Shown here piece after piece: positions 20,093-31,400 of a DNA stretch of 64,000 nucleotides. The stretch comes from Saprospiraceae bacterium. GTDB lineage: Bacteria > Bacteroidota > Bacteroidia > Chitinophagales > Saprospiraceae. Made by a program: the position numbers and the translations under genes. A model generated the notes under the pieces. That model was not told the origin of the DNA, made no database searches, and saw nothing but the letters and a program-made list of their open reading frames with translations. Where the stretch lies: assembly GCA_016714025.1 (NCBI GenBank), contig JADJOB010000001.1:558001-622000 (forward strand), given 5' to 3'. Within the stretch, counting starts at the first letter, position 1, and each line of letters starts with the position of its first letter.

Positions 20093-23000
20093 TTATTCGA
20101 TCACTACCATCCTTTTAGTTGCTGTATGGTCAGCGGCATCTAACTGATAGTATAATACTCCGGTAGCGTTCAATTCTGATTTCTGTACTTTAACAGTATT
20201 CATTCCTTTTACGCCATTGAGTTCAAATACTCTCAATACCTTGCCGGTTACGTCATAGATACTCAATTTAGCTTCTCCTGCTTGTGGAAGTCTGTAAGAA
20301 ATTACAGTTTCTTTAGCAAATGGGTTCGGACTGTTTTGATACAATTCGAATACGCCACTTTCTACCACACCTTTTTCTGTACGTACACCTAAGCTGATGT
20401 CTTTTGTGCTCAATTGAGCATCATAAGCTTCTGCTGTAGTTACATCACTTGTAATTGCTAACAAGCTTCCAATGCTTGATTGGCTACTTGCGCGGAATAC
20501 AACTGTGAATAAGGTTGCATTTGCATCAACACTTTGAGCTACTTTGCTATCCCAGCTTGTAGTCAAAATACCGTTGCTTACTTGAGTTGTTCCAAAGTTT
20601 GACTCATCAACATTCAATGCACCTGCTTCGATTCCTTCGAATGCCAATGCCTGACGGTCGAATTTCAATGTAAACTGGTAACCTGCGATATTTGTAAAGT
20701 CGCTTGATTTGAAAGCTACTTTATAAAGCTCACCTGCAACAGTTACGTTGTTGTCAACTTCTAAATGTAATTTACCATTATTTCTGCTGCTGCTTCCTGC
20801 AACGTTGTGGCCTCTGGCGTCAGTTGTTACATCACCCATTTTAACGGCTACAAAGTTTTCAATCAATTTTTCTTGAGCAGTAATAACCTGATTAGATTCT
20901 CTTGGTGCAATGAATGGATTGCTTCCGAAAACATAAGTCTTAGGAATAAATGTCCAAGATTGTACTTTAGAGAAGTTGCTGTTTACACCTAAGATTAACT
21001 TTCTGATTTCAGATACGTCTGCAGCAGTAATTGTAGCACTGTTGTTAACGTCAGCCGCAACCATTTTGTATCCACTGTTTAAAGTCTCAATTCCAAGAAT
21101 ATGTCTTTGAATCTTAACGATATCTTTAGTAGATACTCCATTTAATGGATCGTCATTTCTAGTAGGTTTAACACGGTATGTATTAGGTTTCAAATCTCCG
21201 AATAAGTATTTACCATCGTTGCTGGTAACCATACTCTTCATCATATTTGAAGAAACTAATAACTCAACATTAGATAATTCAGTCTGATCGTCGTTTTCAG
21301 TTTTCAATTCACCAGTAATATTACCGAATGAACCTGTATTAGGACAAACATCTTGATTGTCTTGTACGATGATTACTGTTTTGCAGTAGTCAGTATTTCC
21401 TTCTTCATCTTCTACCCACATTTGAACATCTACTAACAACTCGTCATTTGCACCTGCTGCTACGAAATCATCGCAGCATATTGTAATGCTTGTTGCATTT
21501 GGATCTCCATTGAAATAGAATTTCAGGTCATCCTGATCTGTACAATTGTCATAGCTTCCTCTATCCAAATCTTTTGCCCAGATTGTTACGCACTTGCTTG
21601 TTGGCATTGGTACGGTAATTACTCCGGTCAAACAATATGGTGTTGGTGCTTTGCAATCTTTGATTTCAAATAATTGGCATAATGTTCCAATGTTTCCGCA
21701 ACCATCTTCTACAAACCAGCAGATCTTATGGATACCAACTGGATAGTTACCGCTTGCATCGAATGGATTGTTTTCATCGTCAGCAGCTGGGTTATGGTGG
21801 AACAATGGTGTACGACCTGCAGCAAACTCTTTACGAGTTAATGGACCTACTTTATAGTCATATCCTGAATGTTGTCCTTTACCATCATTGAATAAATCAA
21901 TTTTATAGTCATAGAATAACCAATCCAATGGGCTACAGTTATCTGTTGCATCTGCTGTTAAGCTGATGTGACCATAACAAATGTTGTCTGTTGCATTCTT
22001 AACTGCTGGTTCGCAATCTCCAACGCTGATACTTACAACTGGTTTGTCTGTGTCATGAACTTTGATAATCTGTAAATATTCCCAACGACCATTTTCTGGA
22101 TCGATGCTTGGATCGTATTGACACCAGTCAATTACTGTCCAATGACGTAATACTTTGAAGCATGCATCTGGTTCGATTGTGAATATTTCATCCACATACT
22201 CGATACTGATTAATGCACAAAGATCGTCTGCTCCGTTTTCTACTACAGGTCTTCCTAATAATGGATTGTCTGGGCTGATGTCAGCTCCACAACCATCAAT
22301 AGTAGTTGCCTGACCTGTACAGTTACCTGGCCAGGTAATGTCATCATCTGGATCGCAATTGTCAGCTCCGTTGATATAGAATGGATCGCAATCAACAACC
22401 CAGATAATCTGAGTTCCTGTTACGCTGATACCATTTGGTCCACGAGCTACGATCGTACGGGTAATTTGACCCTGACCGCACTCTCTGTTATCATTTACAC
22501 TGATGGTTGGTGTATTACCGCATGCGCTTAATACGTATCCGTCAAATCCCCAAACCAATTCATATTTTCTGTCATAATGAGCTGTATCAAACAAGCTTCT
22601 GTAGTAATCACAAGCTCTGTTCCAAGCTGGTGGGTTTGATGGTGGTGCACCAGGTACATATCCTGGGTAACCAGTATAATCATTACGTACACAATATTTG
22701 TAACATACTAAGTCATTAGTAACTACTTTATGTCTTTGAGACAAGTCAGTAACTACACGACCGAATGTTGGATCGTTTGGATCGTCAATTTTATCAACGT
22801 CAAACCAGAACCAGCAGCTTACCACGATATTTGGTGGTGGAACTACTGTAGGTACACTCTTATCTTGTACTTCAACTTCAACCATACAATCGCTGAAGCG
22901 GTTGAACAATGGTCCACCTGGGTTCATACGGTTTGGTGCAATTGGGCCTGCGCCTGGATCGCGATCAAATACACGGAATACAACCATTACTGTTTTACCA

Positions 23001-26000
23001 ACATCTGAACAACAGAATTTAACATGGTCATCAAAATAAATTTGGTTACCATCCAAAACTGAGTTGTCATCGCCATTGATTCCAGCACAGTTTGTACCGT
23101 TATCAGCCTGATTTGCATTGCTACCGTTGTTTGTACCTCTTAACTGCTCCATGCGGATTGCCTTGAAGAAGATATGAGGAGCACAGTTGTCAAAACTTCC
23201 CTGATCAAAAGATTCTGCAAATATTTTTGCAAAGTTTTCACCAGGTGATTGATTACCATTAATGCTTACTACAGTTTTAGCTTCGCAAACTGCAACTGGT
23301 GGCACGTTATCAAATACGTTTAATGCAATTCTTTTCTTAGTTACGTTACCACAGCAGTCTTCTGCAATGATATAACCACTTTGGATTCCAACCGGCATGT
23401 TGATTACAACATATCCTGCATTTTCGTCACCCAAAACAGTACCATCTTCAACTTCAACTGTATAGTGGATTTCATTTGAACAATTGTCTCTCAACCAGGC
23501 TGGTGGAACTTCCCAACGACCTGTGCATGTCCAAACTTCCATATTAACGTTAACTGTATCTGGATACAGAATTTCTGGTCCATAAGCATCAGCAACTTTA
23601 ATGATTTGGTTATGACCACCAACTAAGCTGGTACACCAATCCAAAACAGTCCATTGTCTTAATACTTTATAGCAACCTACTGGTCCTGCATCGCAACCTG
23701 GACGAGCCAAGTCAATAACGATATCTTTGTAAGTAACACCTAAGTTACGGCAGTTGATACCACCTGGGTATCCTGTACCTTGCCACATAACTACCTCATC
23801 TGGTCCCCAACATACTGGATTGTTTGCTCTCCAGCTTGGGTGTGCAGGGTAATACACTGGGTAAGGATTTGGGTGGCCTTGGTATGGACCTGAATCCAAA
23901 CAATTCCAACCTAATACTCTAGGTAAACGCTCTCCGGCTAAGTCACCATTAGGACTTGGTAAGAAACCACCTGTTGCAAACCAATGTGCAGAGTCTAACA
24001 AGTAGCCATCAACACAATATGGGTATGCTAAGTAATGTGGGGTAACGTCTTTATCATAGATTTTCTCATTGCAATTCAACATTGGATTTTCAATGTTGTC
24101 ATAATTTAAAGGCACAACAGCATCTGTTAATAAACCTAAACCAACTGTAATTGTCTGAACGCAAGTAGCTTTATTGCCAGATGCATCAACAACAGTCCAG
24201 GTACGTCTAATAACGCGGTCGTTGCCAATTGCACAAGAACCTTGAGTTACATTGTCTTTGTAAGAAATTGTATAGCTTCCGCAGTTTTCACGTACACCAG
24301 GTGTACCTGTAAAGAACGGAGTTGTTTCAGAATAACAAGGAACGCAAGTATCTCTTGCACATGTTAATACTGGAGGTAATTTATCTTCAACGGTAGCATG
24401 TCCCCAGCAACTGTTTCCAGTTTGTGGATCACGTACAGTAATTTTTAATTCTCTTCCGATATCTTGGTTACCTACCTGAGATCCAGTTACATTAGGCTGA
24501 CGATCGATGATGGTATTGGTAATCCAATCACGAACCTCTACAGTATAATCATCGTAACAACGGTATGGGCCACCGGATAATACCTCATCAGCGCCAATTG
24601 TAGCAAAACAGTTTTCATCCAAGCTCACTTGAATTTCATCATGACATGCTAAAGCTGTTACTGTATTTGGATAAGGAAGTACGCATACGTCAAATTGACA
24701 AACTGTACGGTTATTTGAAGCATCAACAGCTTCATAGCATAATGTCTTACAACCAATTGGGAAATAAGATCCAGGACCATAAGGTTGTCCGCAGGTTTGA
24801 ATAACCGGAACCATACCTAAGCCATTTGGGTCAATTCTTGAATACAATACCTCACCAGGAAATCCGAATGGGCTACAAGCAATACCGAAGTTAGCTCCTG
24901 CTAAGTTAACAGAAATAACACCGACACTACCTGCTGGAGAGTTGTGAACTGGATTGATTGCGATGATACTGTCTTGGAAAGTATTAACGCAAGTACCAAA
25001 TCCAGGTAAGTTCATACTCATACCAGAGTTGATAGTACCTAAGATACCAAAACCTCTGATCTCACCAGGATTCAATAAGATACCACCATTACCACTTGCA
25101 GTTTGAGTTACATTGCTCGCATTACAAATTGGACCTTGACGTGTACCTGCTGCTGGTTTAGCCAAATAGATCGTATCTTTTTGGAAAGCCGCACCATTCG
25201 TCCATGCATAGGTACGAACTGAGTCAGTTGCACCAGTAGTTTTTAAAAGAGTCCAGGCAGATTTAGGCATATTGTTTAAACAAGTATTACCTGCTGCTGG
25301 CCAACCACCAGTTGGAGCTGCTCTCCAAGATGTATTTGCAGTATTACGGGTATAAACCTCGAAGGTACCTGCTGTGGTATTCGCACCACTGGTAAATACA
25401 CTTGCAAAACCGCGGATATACATTGGACAGTTGCTTTTATTTCTAATGTCAAAGAAATAACCACCAGAGTCACCGCATGCGTTGATCCCGCAGAAATTCT
25501 GACCATATGAATTACAACCAACAAGACCTACGTTTTGACCGAATACTAATGGATAAGGACAGTTGTCCATCGCCATAAACATAGGAGCATTCCAAGCCAC
25601 TTCGCATTCGCCAGGACCTGCATTTAAGTTAACACGACCTCCTTTAGGGCAAGCCGGATTAAATACAGGAGGTTCTGTATCTGCGATTACAATGGTTTGA
25701 GAAGCTGTATCGTCAACGCTACCAGCACGAGTTCTCCAGTACAATCTGGTCGTACCAGCTTGACCAATTACAACACCACCAGCAGGACAGCTTCGAAATC
25801 CTGTTAAAGAACTAAAGCAGGTTGCACTAACCGGAGTTAAGCTATATTCAGTCCGAACTGGTTGCGTTGGAGCACAACCTGTTGAAGCAATACATGCAAT
25901 AGGAGCAGGAGAACATGACCCTGGAGCCAATGGAAGTATAATTGGAGTAGGAGAACCAACAATGTTTGCAGCCTGTTCGAATATTACGTTACCAGTAACA

Positions 26001-26596
26001 AACGTTCCTTGATTTCCACCCCAGGTATCATAACCTACCATAGTCCAAGTTCCGTTCAAATTCGCAACATCACCAATACGATCTCCAGCAACAGTAGTAC
26101 TGGTCAGGTCGTTTAATGAGCAGAATTGAGGATTGAAGTCAGTAGAACAACCAACACCATTTCTTGAAGCCCAAGAACTGGAACCGATTGTAGCATCTGG
26201 CTTATATGGATTTGCATTTAAGAAGAACCCTGCATCTGTTGCTGACTGCAATGCTGTATCATTAAAGTTGAAGGTATGTGTACCTCCAGCGATCCAGCCA
26301 GAACCAGTGAACAAAGAAATTCTTCTACCACCTGGTGCCTGAAGACCGTAATAAACGTCCGTCTGCCAGTCCATGGTATAAGTTAAAGTAACTCTTGCCA
26401 ATCGGTGGCAACTAGTTAAACCGGAAGCTGTTGTTGTTGATTTCATGGCAGCAGCAAACGTACAAGTATTATCAAAAACGGTTGAACCGCCTGGAAATGT
26501 AAACGTTTGAGCTTGCACATTCAATCCCCAACAAGCTACCATAAGCAGCAAGCTGAACCGGGGAAATTTTGAAATTAATGTCAAGACATCTTTCAT
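20093..26596 (-). CDS. Giant HYR-like surface protein D (2167 aa): P-like N-domain, dockerin + cohesin-like + T9SS type A
   Basis: The largest protein here. The signal peptide is about 1-30 (CWGLNVQAQ). Residues about 31-205 resemble a proprotein-convertase P / jelly-roll domain (DVYYGLQAPGGRRISLF... and GTWTMVGYDTWGGNQGT). HYR-like modules fill about 215-1750. They include the N module near 649 (ACHDEIQVSLDENC) and the repeated FCCSDVGK...CMVEVEVQDK module after 1096. A regulatory-like unit lies at about 1758-1810. The dockerin-like pair is at about 1813-1875 (DIVKIQRHILG; ADVNNSATITAAD). The cohesin-like domain is at about 1938-2071 (AGYQFTLKFDRQALAFEGI). The T9SS type A tail is at 2078-2167. 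The gene is 50 bp downstream of a small secreted-protein gene, probably the same transcript. It is visibly GC-richer than its neighbours, suggesting high expression or a different history. Confidence 0.88.
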   Translation of the reverse strand: MKDVLTLISKFPRFSLLLMVACWGLNVQAQTFTFPGGSTVFDNTCTFAAAMKSTTTASGLTSCHRLARVTLTYTMDWQTDVYYGLQAPGGRRISLFTGSGWIAGGTHTFNFNDTALQSATDAGFFLNANPYKPDATIGSSSWASRNGVGCSTDFNPQFCSLNDLTSTTVAGDRIGDVANLNGTWTMVGYDTWGGNQGTFVTGNVIFEQAANIVGSPTPIILPLAPGSCSPAPIACIASTGCAPTQPVRTEYSLTPVSATCFSSLTGFRSCPAGGVVIGQAGTTRLYWRTRAGSVDDTASQTIVIADTEPPVFNPACPKGGRVNLNAGPGECEVAWNAPMFMAMDNCPYPLVFGQNVGLVGCNSYGQNFCGINACGDSGGYFFDIRNKSNCPMYIRGFASVFTSGANTTAGTFEVYTRNTANTSWRAAPTGGWPAAGNTCLNNMPKSAWTLLKTTGATDSVRTYAWTNGAAFQKDTIYLAKPAAGTRQGPICNASNVTQTASGNGGILLNPGEIRGFGILGTINSGMSMNLPGFGTCVNTFQDSIIAINPVHNSPAGSVGVISVNLAGANFGIACSPFGFPGEVLYSRIDPNGLGMVPVIQTCGQPYGPGSYFPIGCKTLCYEAVDASNNRTVCQFDVCVLPYPNTVTALACHDEIQVSLDENCFATIGADEVLSGGPYRCYDDYTVEVRDWITNTIIDRQPNVTGSQVGNQDIGRELKITVRDPQTGNSCWGHATVEDKLPPVLTCARDTCVPCYSETTPFFTGTPGVRENCGSYTISYKDNVTQGSCAIGNDRVIRRTWTVVDASGNKATCVQTITVGLGLLTDAVVPLNYDNIENPMLNCNEKIYDKDVTPHYLAYPYCVDGYLLDSAHWFATGGFLPSPNGDLAGERLPRVLGWNCLDSGPYQGHPNPYPVYYPAHPSWRANNPVCWGPDEVVMWQGTGYPGGINCRNLGVTYKDIVIDLARPGCDAGPVGCYKVLRQWTVLDWCTSLVGGHNQIIKVADAYGPEILYPDTVNVNMEVWTCTGRWEVPPAWLRDNCSNEIHYTVEVEDGTVLGDENAGYVVINMPVGIQSGYIIAEDCCGNVTKKRIALNVFDNVPPVAVCEAKTVVSINGNQSPGENFAKIFAESFDQGSFDNCAPHIFFKAIRMEQLRGTNNGSNANQADNGTNCAGINGDDNSVLDGNQIYFDDHVKFCCSDVGKTVMVVFRVFDRDPGAGPIAPNRMNPGGPLFNRFSDCMVEVEVQDKSVPTVVPPPNIVVSCWFWFDVDKIDDPNDPTFGRVVTDLSQRHKVVTNDLVCYKYCVRNDYTGYPGYVPGAPPSNPPAWNRACDYYRSLFDTAHYDRKYELVWGFDGYVLSACGNTPTISVNDNRECGQGQITRTIVARGPNGISVTGTQIIWVVDCDPFYINGADNCDPDDDITWPGNCTGQATTIDGCGADISPDNPLLGRPVVENGADDLCALISIEYVDEIFTIEPDACFKVLRHWTVIDWCQYDPSIDPENGRWEYLQIIKVHDTDKPVVSISVGDCEPAVKNATDNICYGHISLTADATDNCSPLDWLFYDYKIDLFNDGKGQHSGYDYKVGPLTRKEFAAGRTPLFHHNPAADDENNPFDASGNYPVGIHKICWFVEDGCGNIGTLCQLFEIKDCKAPTPYCLTGVITVPMPTSKCVTIWAKDLDRGSYDNCTDQDDLKFYFNGDPNATSITICCDDFVAAGANDELLVDVQMWVEDEEGNTDYCKTVIIVQDNQDVCPNTGSFGNITGELKTENDDQTELSNVELLVSSNMMKSMVTSNDGKYLFGDLKPNTYRVKPTRNDDPLNGVSTKDIVKIQRHILGIETLNSGYKMVAADVNNSATITAADVSEIRKLILGVNSNFSKVQSWTFIPKTYVFGSNPFIAPRESNQVITAQEKLIENFVAVKMGDVTTDARGHNVAGSSSRNNGKLHLEVDNNVTVAGELYKVAFKSSDFTNIAGYQFTLKFDRQALAFEGIEAGALNVDESNFGTTQVSNGILTTSWDSKVAQSVDANATLFTVVFRASSQSSIGSLLAITSDVTTAEAYDAQLSTKDISLGVRTEKGVVESGVFELYQNSPNPFAKETVISYRLPQAGEAKLSIYDVTGKVLRVFELNGVKGMNTVKVQKSELNATGVLYYQLDAADHTATKRMVVIE

Positions 26597-26646
26597 GAGA
26601 TATTGTTTTTAAGATTTTTTAAATTGATTATTGACAGCCATTTAGA

Positions 26647-27078
26647 TTAACGCTTCAGTAGGTTAACCACATATTTGTATTCATCCGGCCAAATTCCAGC
26701 ATAAAAGCTGTTGATGCTTTGGTTGGTAGTATACCCAATATTGGTGTCAAAAAATACTTCCGTCAAGCAAGATGACGTAGAAATGCTCGCATTGGATTGA
26801 GCGATCTCGCGTAAGCGGGATAAAATCCGTGCACGTAACATAAAAGACTGTGGATCACCTACGTTCAAGACACCTGACTTATAGGATTGATAAGTCTGGA
26901 ATTCCTGATCGATCGTGTTGATCGCACTAACCCGGTCTTTTAACGCTGGAAATGGCAAAGGGGCATTCGCCAAGTTCACTGTTTGACCTATTGAAGAAAA
27001 TTGAAATGCAAGGATAAACAATAGAATAAAGCCTGCAGATCCAACTTTTTCCAAAAGTCTCAAATTCGTTCTTTTCAT
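26647..27078 (-). CDS. Small secreted protein of unknown function, upstream partner of protein D
   Basis: A 143-aa protein with an N-terminal signal peptide (hydrophobic FILLFILAFQF, cleavage near SSIGQ). The mature part of about 110 residues has no domain I recognise; it looks mostly helical (ALKDRVSAINTIDQEFQTYQ, FMLRARILSRLREIAQS) and ends NSFYAGIWPDEYKYVVNLLKR-like. Two cysteine-poor halves flank a single Cys (SSCLTEVFF). It lacks a T9SS tail, so it probably stays in the periplasm. The stop is 50 bp before the start of the 2167-aa protein, implying an operon. A chaperone or secretion partner is one possibility, purely from position. Confidence 0.75.
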   Translation of the reverse strand: MKRTNLRLLEKVGSAGFILLFILAFQFSSIGQTVNLANAPLPFPALKDRVSAINTIDQEFQTYQSYKSGVLNVGDPQSFMLRARILSRLREIAQSNASISTSSCLTEVFFDTNIGYTTNQSINSFYAGIWPDEYKYVVNLLKR

Positions 27079-27473
27079 GAGAATTAGTTTTGGTTATTAA
27101 GTTAAAAAAATCTTTATCAAAAAAGCCTTGAGACATACTGCTATGCATCAAAACCCTTATGGTTTCAAATCAGCTCACCTGATTGTTATTACAATCAAAT
27201 GATCTTTTAAATACAACAACATGATTTACCAATGCCGATTACAGCCTGATTGAAATCACATCATTAAATAAAGACTTATACTAGTGGGGATTGCTTCGTC
27301 CGTGTAGATTAAGTCTTGAGTTTGGTTTATTTATAATTCATCACAACCCACAACAGGGCAGTGAATGCACAAAGATAGAAATCGACACATAGCTAGCATT
27401 ACCAATAAAGTGGTAATTTTCATATTCGATTTATATTTAATATATAAAATTTTAACTTACTTTTAAGAATCAT
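27079..27473. other. Intergenic: promoter region of the protein D operon
   Basis: Contains the promoter candidate at 27370-27399, which would give a leader of nearly 290 nt before the ATG at 27078. No small ORF, tRNA or recognisable riboswitch was found. No terminator is evident for the lipoprotein run ending at 27474. Confidence 0.5.
27370..27399 (-). promoter_or_regulatory. Putative promoter of the 27078/26596 operon
   Basis: On the minus strand TATCTTTG (27370-27377) fits the -7 box. At exactly 19 bp upstream stands ATG rather than TTG, so the -33 is one base off consensus. Confidence 0.5.
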
Positions 27474-28409
27474 TTAATATTCCGGCTCGTCTTCCAGCAA
27501 ATCTATAAAGACTTCCAGGTTAGTTCCTTCTGGGATCGCACTTGGAATTTTAGAGGAGATATTAGCAATCTTGGCTGGAATAAACAACATGGCCTTGCTT
27601 CCTTTTGGAATTTCTAATAAGCTTTCTTCAATTCCTATATTTAATGCAAATGCTCCAACAATAATTTGTTCAGGATTTCCTCTGGAGTAAGATTCTTCAA
27701 CAAGCCCCAATTTTGCATGTTTTGCATAAAAATGAAAGCGAACCTTTTCCCCTAATACGGGTTTTAAACCCATTCCTGGTTTTAAAATCACAACCTTGAC
27801 ATTGCTTTTTGTATAACTGGTATAGCCCAATTTATTACCGTCTTCAATATCTTTAAGATAAAGTCCAAAATTTGTTTCTACGGCCCTACGTGTTCCTTCC
27901 CAAATTTCTTTATCCTTTTCAAGTTTCTTTAGTCGCTTTGCTTCCGCTTCTTCTACAACTTTTACTGGTTTGATGTCCAATATTGAAATCTTCCAGGTTA
28001 TTTCCTTGGTTTTTAAACTGTCTTCCGGTTTGTACATTCCTGTTTTGTCTATTATTATACTATCTCCTTTAGATACATAATAAAATACTTCAGCAATTGG
28101 AAAAAACTGATCAATGGGAACCTTTTTAGTTCCAAGCAGCAAACTGTCTTTAGGCTCAAGGAGTTTTTTCATAGTTCGCCCCAAGTCTTGGGATCTCCGC
28201 TCCAATACACCCCCCACGTAAAGTTCTGCATTAAAAAAAATGACTTCACCCGGTTTTACCACAGGAGTCTTTTCATTTCGAGCCCAAATAAAATGGTAAC
28301 CATGGTCTGTAGTCCCTTCTTTTAAATCAGCATAATCATTTTTACATGAATTGCTAATCGTTAGCAATACAAAGCATCCGGTGATCCAGTTTATTATGTT
28401 TAATCTCAT
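27474..28409 (-). CDS. FKBP-like lipoprotein (tandem PPIase-type domains)
   Basis: A 311-aa predicted lipoprotein. The signal ends in a lipobox-like TISNSC with C22 as the acylated residue. Two FKBP-like regions can be seen, about 45-150 (VKPGEVIFFNAELYVGG...VSKGDSIII) and about 205-305 (LGEKVRFHFYAKH...IGIEESLLEIPKGSKAMLFIP), joined by a charged helix around 155-180. The aromatic residues needed for prolyl isomerase activity are not all obvious, so it may be a chaperone-like or inactive form. It is the last gene of a five-gene lipoprotein run, 26 bp after the preceding gene. Confidence 0.7.
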   Translation of the reverse strand: MRLNIINWITGCFVLLTISNSCKNDYADLKEGTTDHGYHFIWARNEKTPVVKPGEVIFFNAELYVGGVLERRSQDLGRTMKKLLEPKDSLLLGTKKVPIDQFFPIAEVFYYVSKGDSIIIDKTGMYKPEDSLKTKEITWKISILDIKPVKVVEEAEAKRLKKLEKDKEIWEGTRRAVETNFGLYLKDIEDGNKLGYTSYTKSNVKVVILKPGMGLKPVLGEKVRFHFYAKHAKLGLVEESYSRGNPEQIIVGAFALNIGIEESLLEIPKGSKAMLFIPAKIANISSKIPSAIPEGTNLEVFIDLLEDEPEY

Positions 28410-28435
28410 TCTTTTATATTCTTTTAAAAATCCAA

Positions 28436-31400
28436 TTACTGTTGCCCTAATAAATATGCTTTCAAATTGGCATTATTGAATCCAGCTATCATAAGGTCAT
28501 AGGGTCCACTTTTTACATAGCGCAATTTTCGCAAATCCTGGGTTAATTTTAAACCGGTTTGTTTCGAAGGTACATGTTTAAAATTACCTTTTCCATCATT
28601 TAACAAGATACCTCCAACTCCTGCATCACTTCGTGTAGTTTCAACTTCCCGATTGTAATAATTTCCACCATAGATTAAGTCTTTGTATCCATCTTTGTTT
28701 ACATCGTACACAACAACATCCTGAATGGGTGCAATTTGATCCATATTATTAAATGGCTTAAATGCAAATGAACCTCCTTCATTTATAAATATACCGGAAT
28801 GAAATTCCGTTACATCCTTAACAATAGCACCTTCTTTCATGCCTTCTAAAATATCATCGATTGAATGTGAAGCAAATTCATTGTAGGTTTTATATTTTTC
28901 CTTAATAAACGGCATTTGTTCACTGCTGCATTGTCTGCCTCTCACCGGATAGTATTTTCCATCGCGATCATAAGAACCCAGGTAAATATCCCAAGTCCCA
29001 TTCTCATCAAAATCTTTTAAGAATACTTTAAATGGTTTTTCAACGCTTGCTTTAAATTTAGTATTCATTCCCAGGTTACCTGCAATTAAATCCTGATCTC
29101 CATCTCCATCCACATCTTCTGATAGAATCACATTCCACCAACCTTTTAAATTCTCCATTCCATATTTAGTCGTTTCGTTTTTAAATTTACCAGATTCATT
29201 ACTAAATACCATTGGACTCATCCATTCTCCAACAACGACCAGATCGAAATCACGGTCTTTATCCAGATCCACAAATGTTGCGCCTGAAACCATGCCAATT
29301 GCAGTTGCCATTTCAGGACACAAGTCTTTCGTTTTGTCAACAAATGTTCCTTTTTCATTTATTAAAAAAGCAGAGCGCTCTGACTTACCATAAAAACCTG
29401 GGACTTGTCTTCCTCCAACAAATAAATCCTGATCTCCATCCTGGTCAATATCCGCCGCACGAACTACTCCTTTGCTAAATGTCAATGCAGGAATCCGATT
29501 GCTTCCATCACTAAATTTTCCTGCACCTTCATTAATATAAAGTCTGTCTTTATAAAGTGGTGAACCCACTGCAAATTCATTGGACCCACTGGCAACATAC
29601 AGATCCATATCCTTGTCTCCATCTGCATCAAAAAATAATGCATCGATATCTTCGGATGCTTTATGTGCATTCCACGGACTGGAAGTTGAAGGTAAAAATC
29701 CTCCATCTGCTTGTTGAATATACAAAACTCCATTTGTACCCGCGCAACCTCCTAAATAAATATCGTCATTTCCATCTCCATTAACATCACCTGTTGCTAA
29801 GCAAGGACCAAGTGTAGACATTTTATGTGGAATTAATATTTCCTTTTTATAATCATCGTAATAATTTTCCTGTGAATGAATTTCACCAATTATTTCCTGA
29901 GTAACATCTTTTGTTAAAACGGTTCCAGTTAACTCAAATAACTGTGCTCCCGTTTCCTCACTTGCATCAGTTTCTTTTAAAGTAAGTGTTTGATTGCATT
30001 TAACAGCTTTCTTTTTTAAAGTTTTACCGGATGGCCATCGTACAATCAATGAATCCAATTTTTCAACCGACCCGACTCCAAAATGCATGAAAGGTTCTGA
30101 AGTTGACATATAACCGCGTGCATTTGTTAATTCCAACATTTGCATTTTACCATTATCATAATAAATCGCTGCTCGCGCCCCATACGATCTGTAGTTGCCT
30201 TCAGGACCCACTAAATTCAAACGCAGGTAATTGCTACCGGGACGATTATTTGCATTATTTTGATATATAAAAGCATTATCACCAATATTATTTACAATGA
30301 GGTCCAGGTCACCATCATTATCCAAATCAACATATGATGCACCATTTGAAAAACTTTTTTGCGCCATACCCCAATCATCTACCACATTTTTAAATTTTAA
30401 TTCCCCTACATTGTGGTACATGTAATTCACGATTTTTTCAGAAGGTGCCTTCTTAACCAATTCCAGTTTGCTCTTAATTGAATCAAACGGTTGTTCAAAC
30501 ATGGCTTGGTAGTCTCTATTTCTTACATCCCGCATTAAACCATTTGTAATGTATAAATCCTTAGCTCCATCGTTATCGTAATCTGCTAATAAAACCGACC
30601 AACTCCAATCTGTTTTTGAAATACCTGCCAATTGTGCTATTTCACTAAACGAACCGAAGCCTTGATTTAGTTGTAAAGAATTAAACATGTATTGATAATG
30701 AAATCCGAGTTCCACATTTTTCCAAAACTTAGGTATATCCATCCCTGCCATATTGGTTTTATTTCTATACCGGTCCTCGGCAACCATATCCACTGAAAAA
30801 ATATCTAAAAAGCCATCGTCATTATAATCCGCAATATCACATCCCATACTAAACAAAGAGAAATGGTTCATTGCAGACTTTGCAACATCCCGGAATGTGC
30901 CATTCTTCATATTTAAAAATAAGAAATCTGGTTCTTTATAATCTACCGTAACATACAAATCTGGATACCCATCGTTATTAACATCAGCAGACACTGCACT
31001 CAGTGCATATCCTAGTGTGAATACGCCTGCTTCTTTTGTTACATCAGTAAAATGAAAATTATCATTTCGAAACAACTTACATGAATGATTTGCCTCCCAT
31101 AACTTCGAAGAAATTCTTCTTAAAACGATATTTGGTGGCTGATTAACCTGAAACATATCTAAATCACCATCAAGGTCATAATCAAAAAAAGTTGCACTAA
31201 TTGTATAAGTTGAATCGTTTAATCCAAATTCATTTGAACGTTCTGAAAACGTATTGTCTTTATTATTTATATACAATTTGTTTTTTCGCAATTCAACATT
31301 TTCCAATAAAAAACAACTTATAAATATATCATCCCATCCATCACCATTGACATCCGCAACCGTGGCCCCCGTGGTCCATTCAGGGCCACCTTCAATTCTT

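Noticed and set aside
26927..27151. Alternative 74-codon minus-strand frame at the start of the small secreted protein
   Set aside because: It overlaps the 143-aa frame, which has the clear signal peptide; the alternative shows no features.
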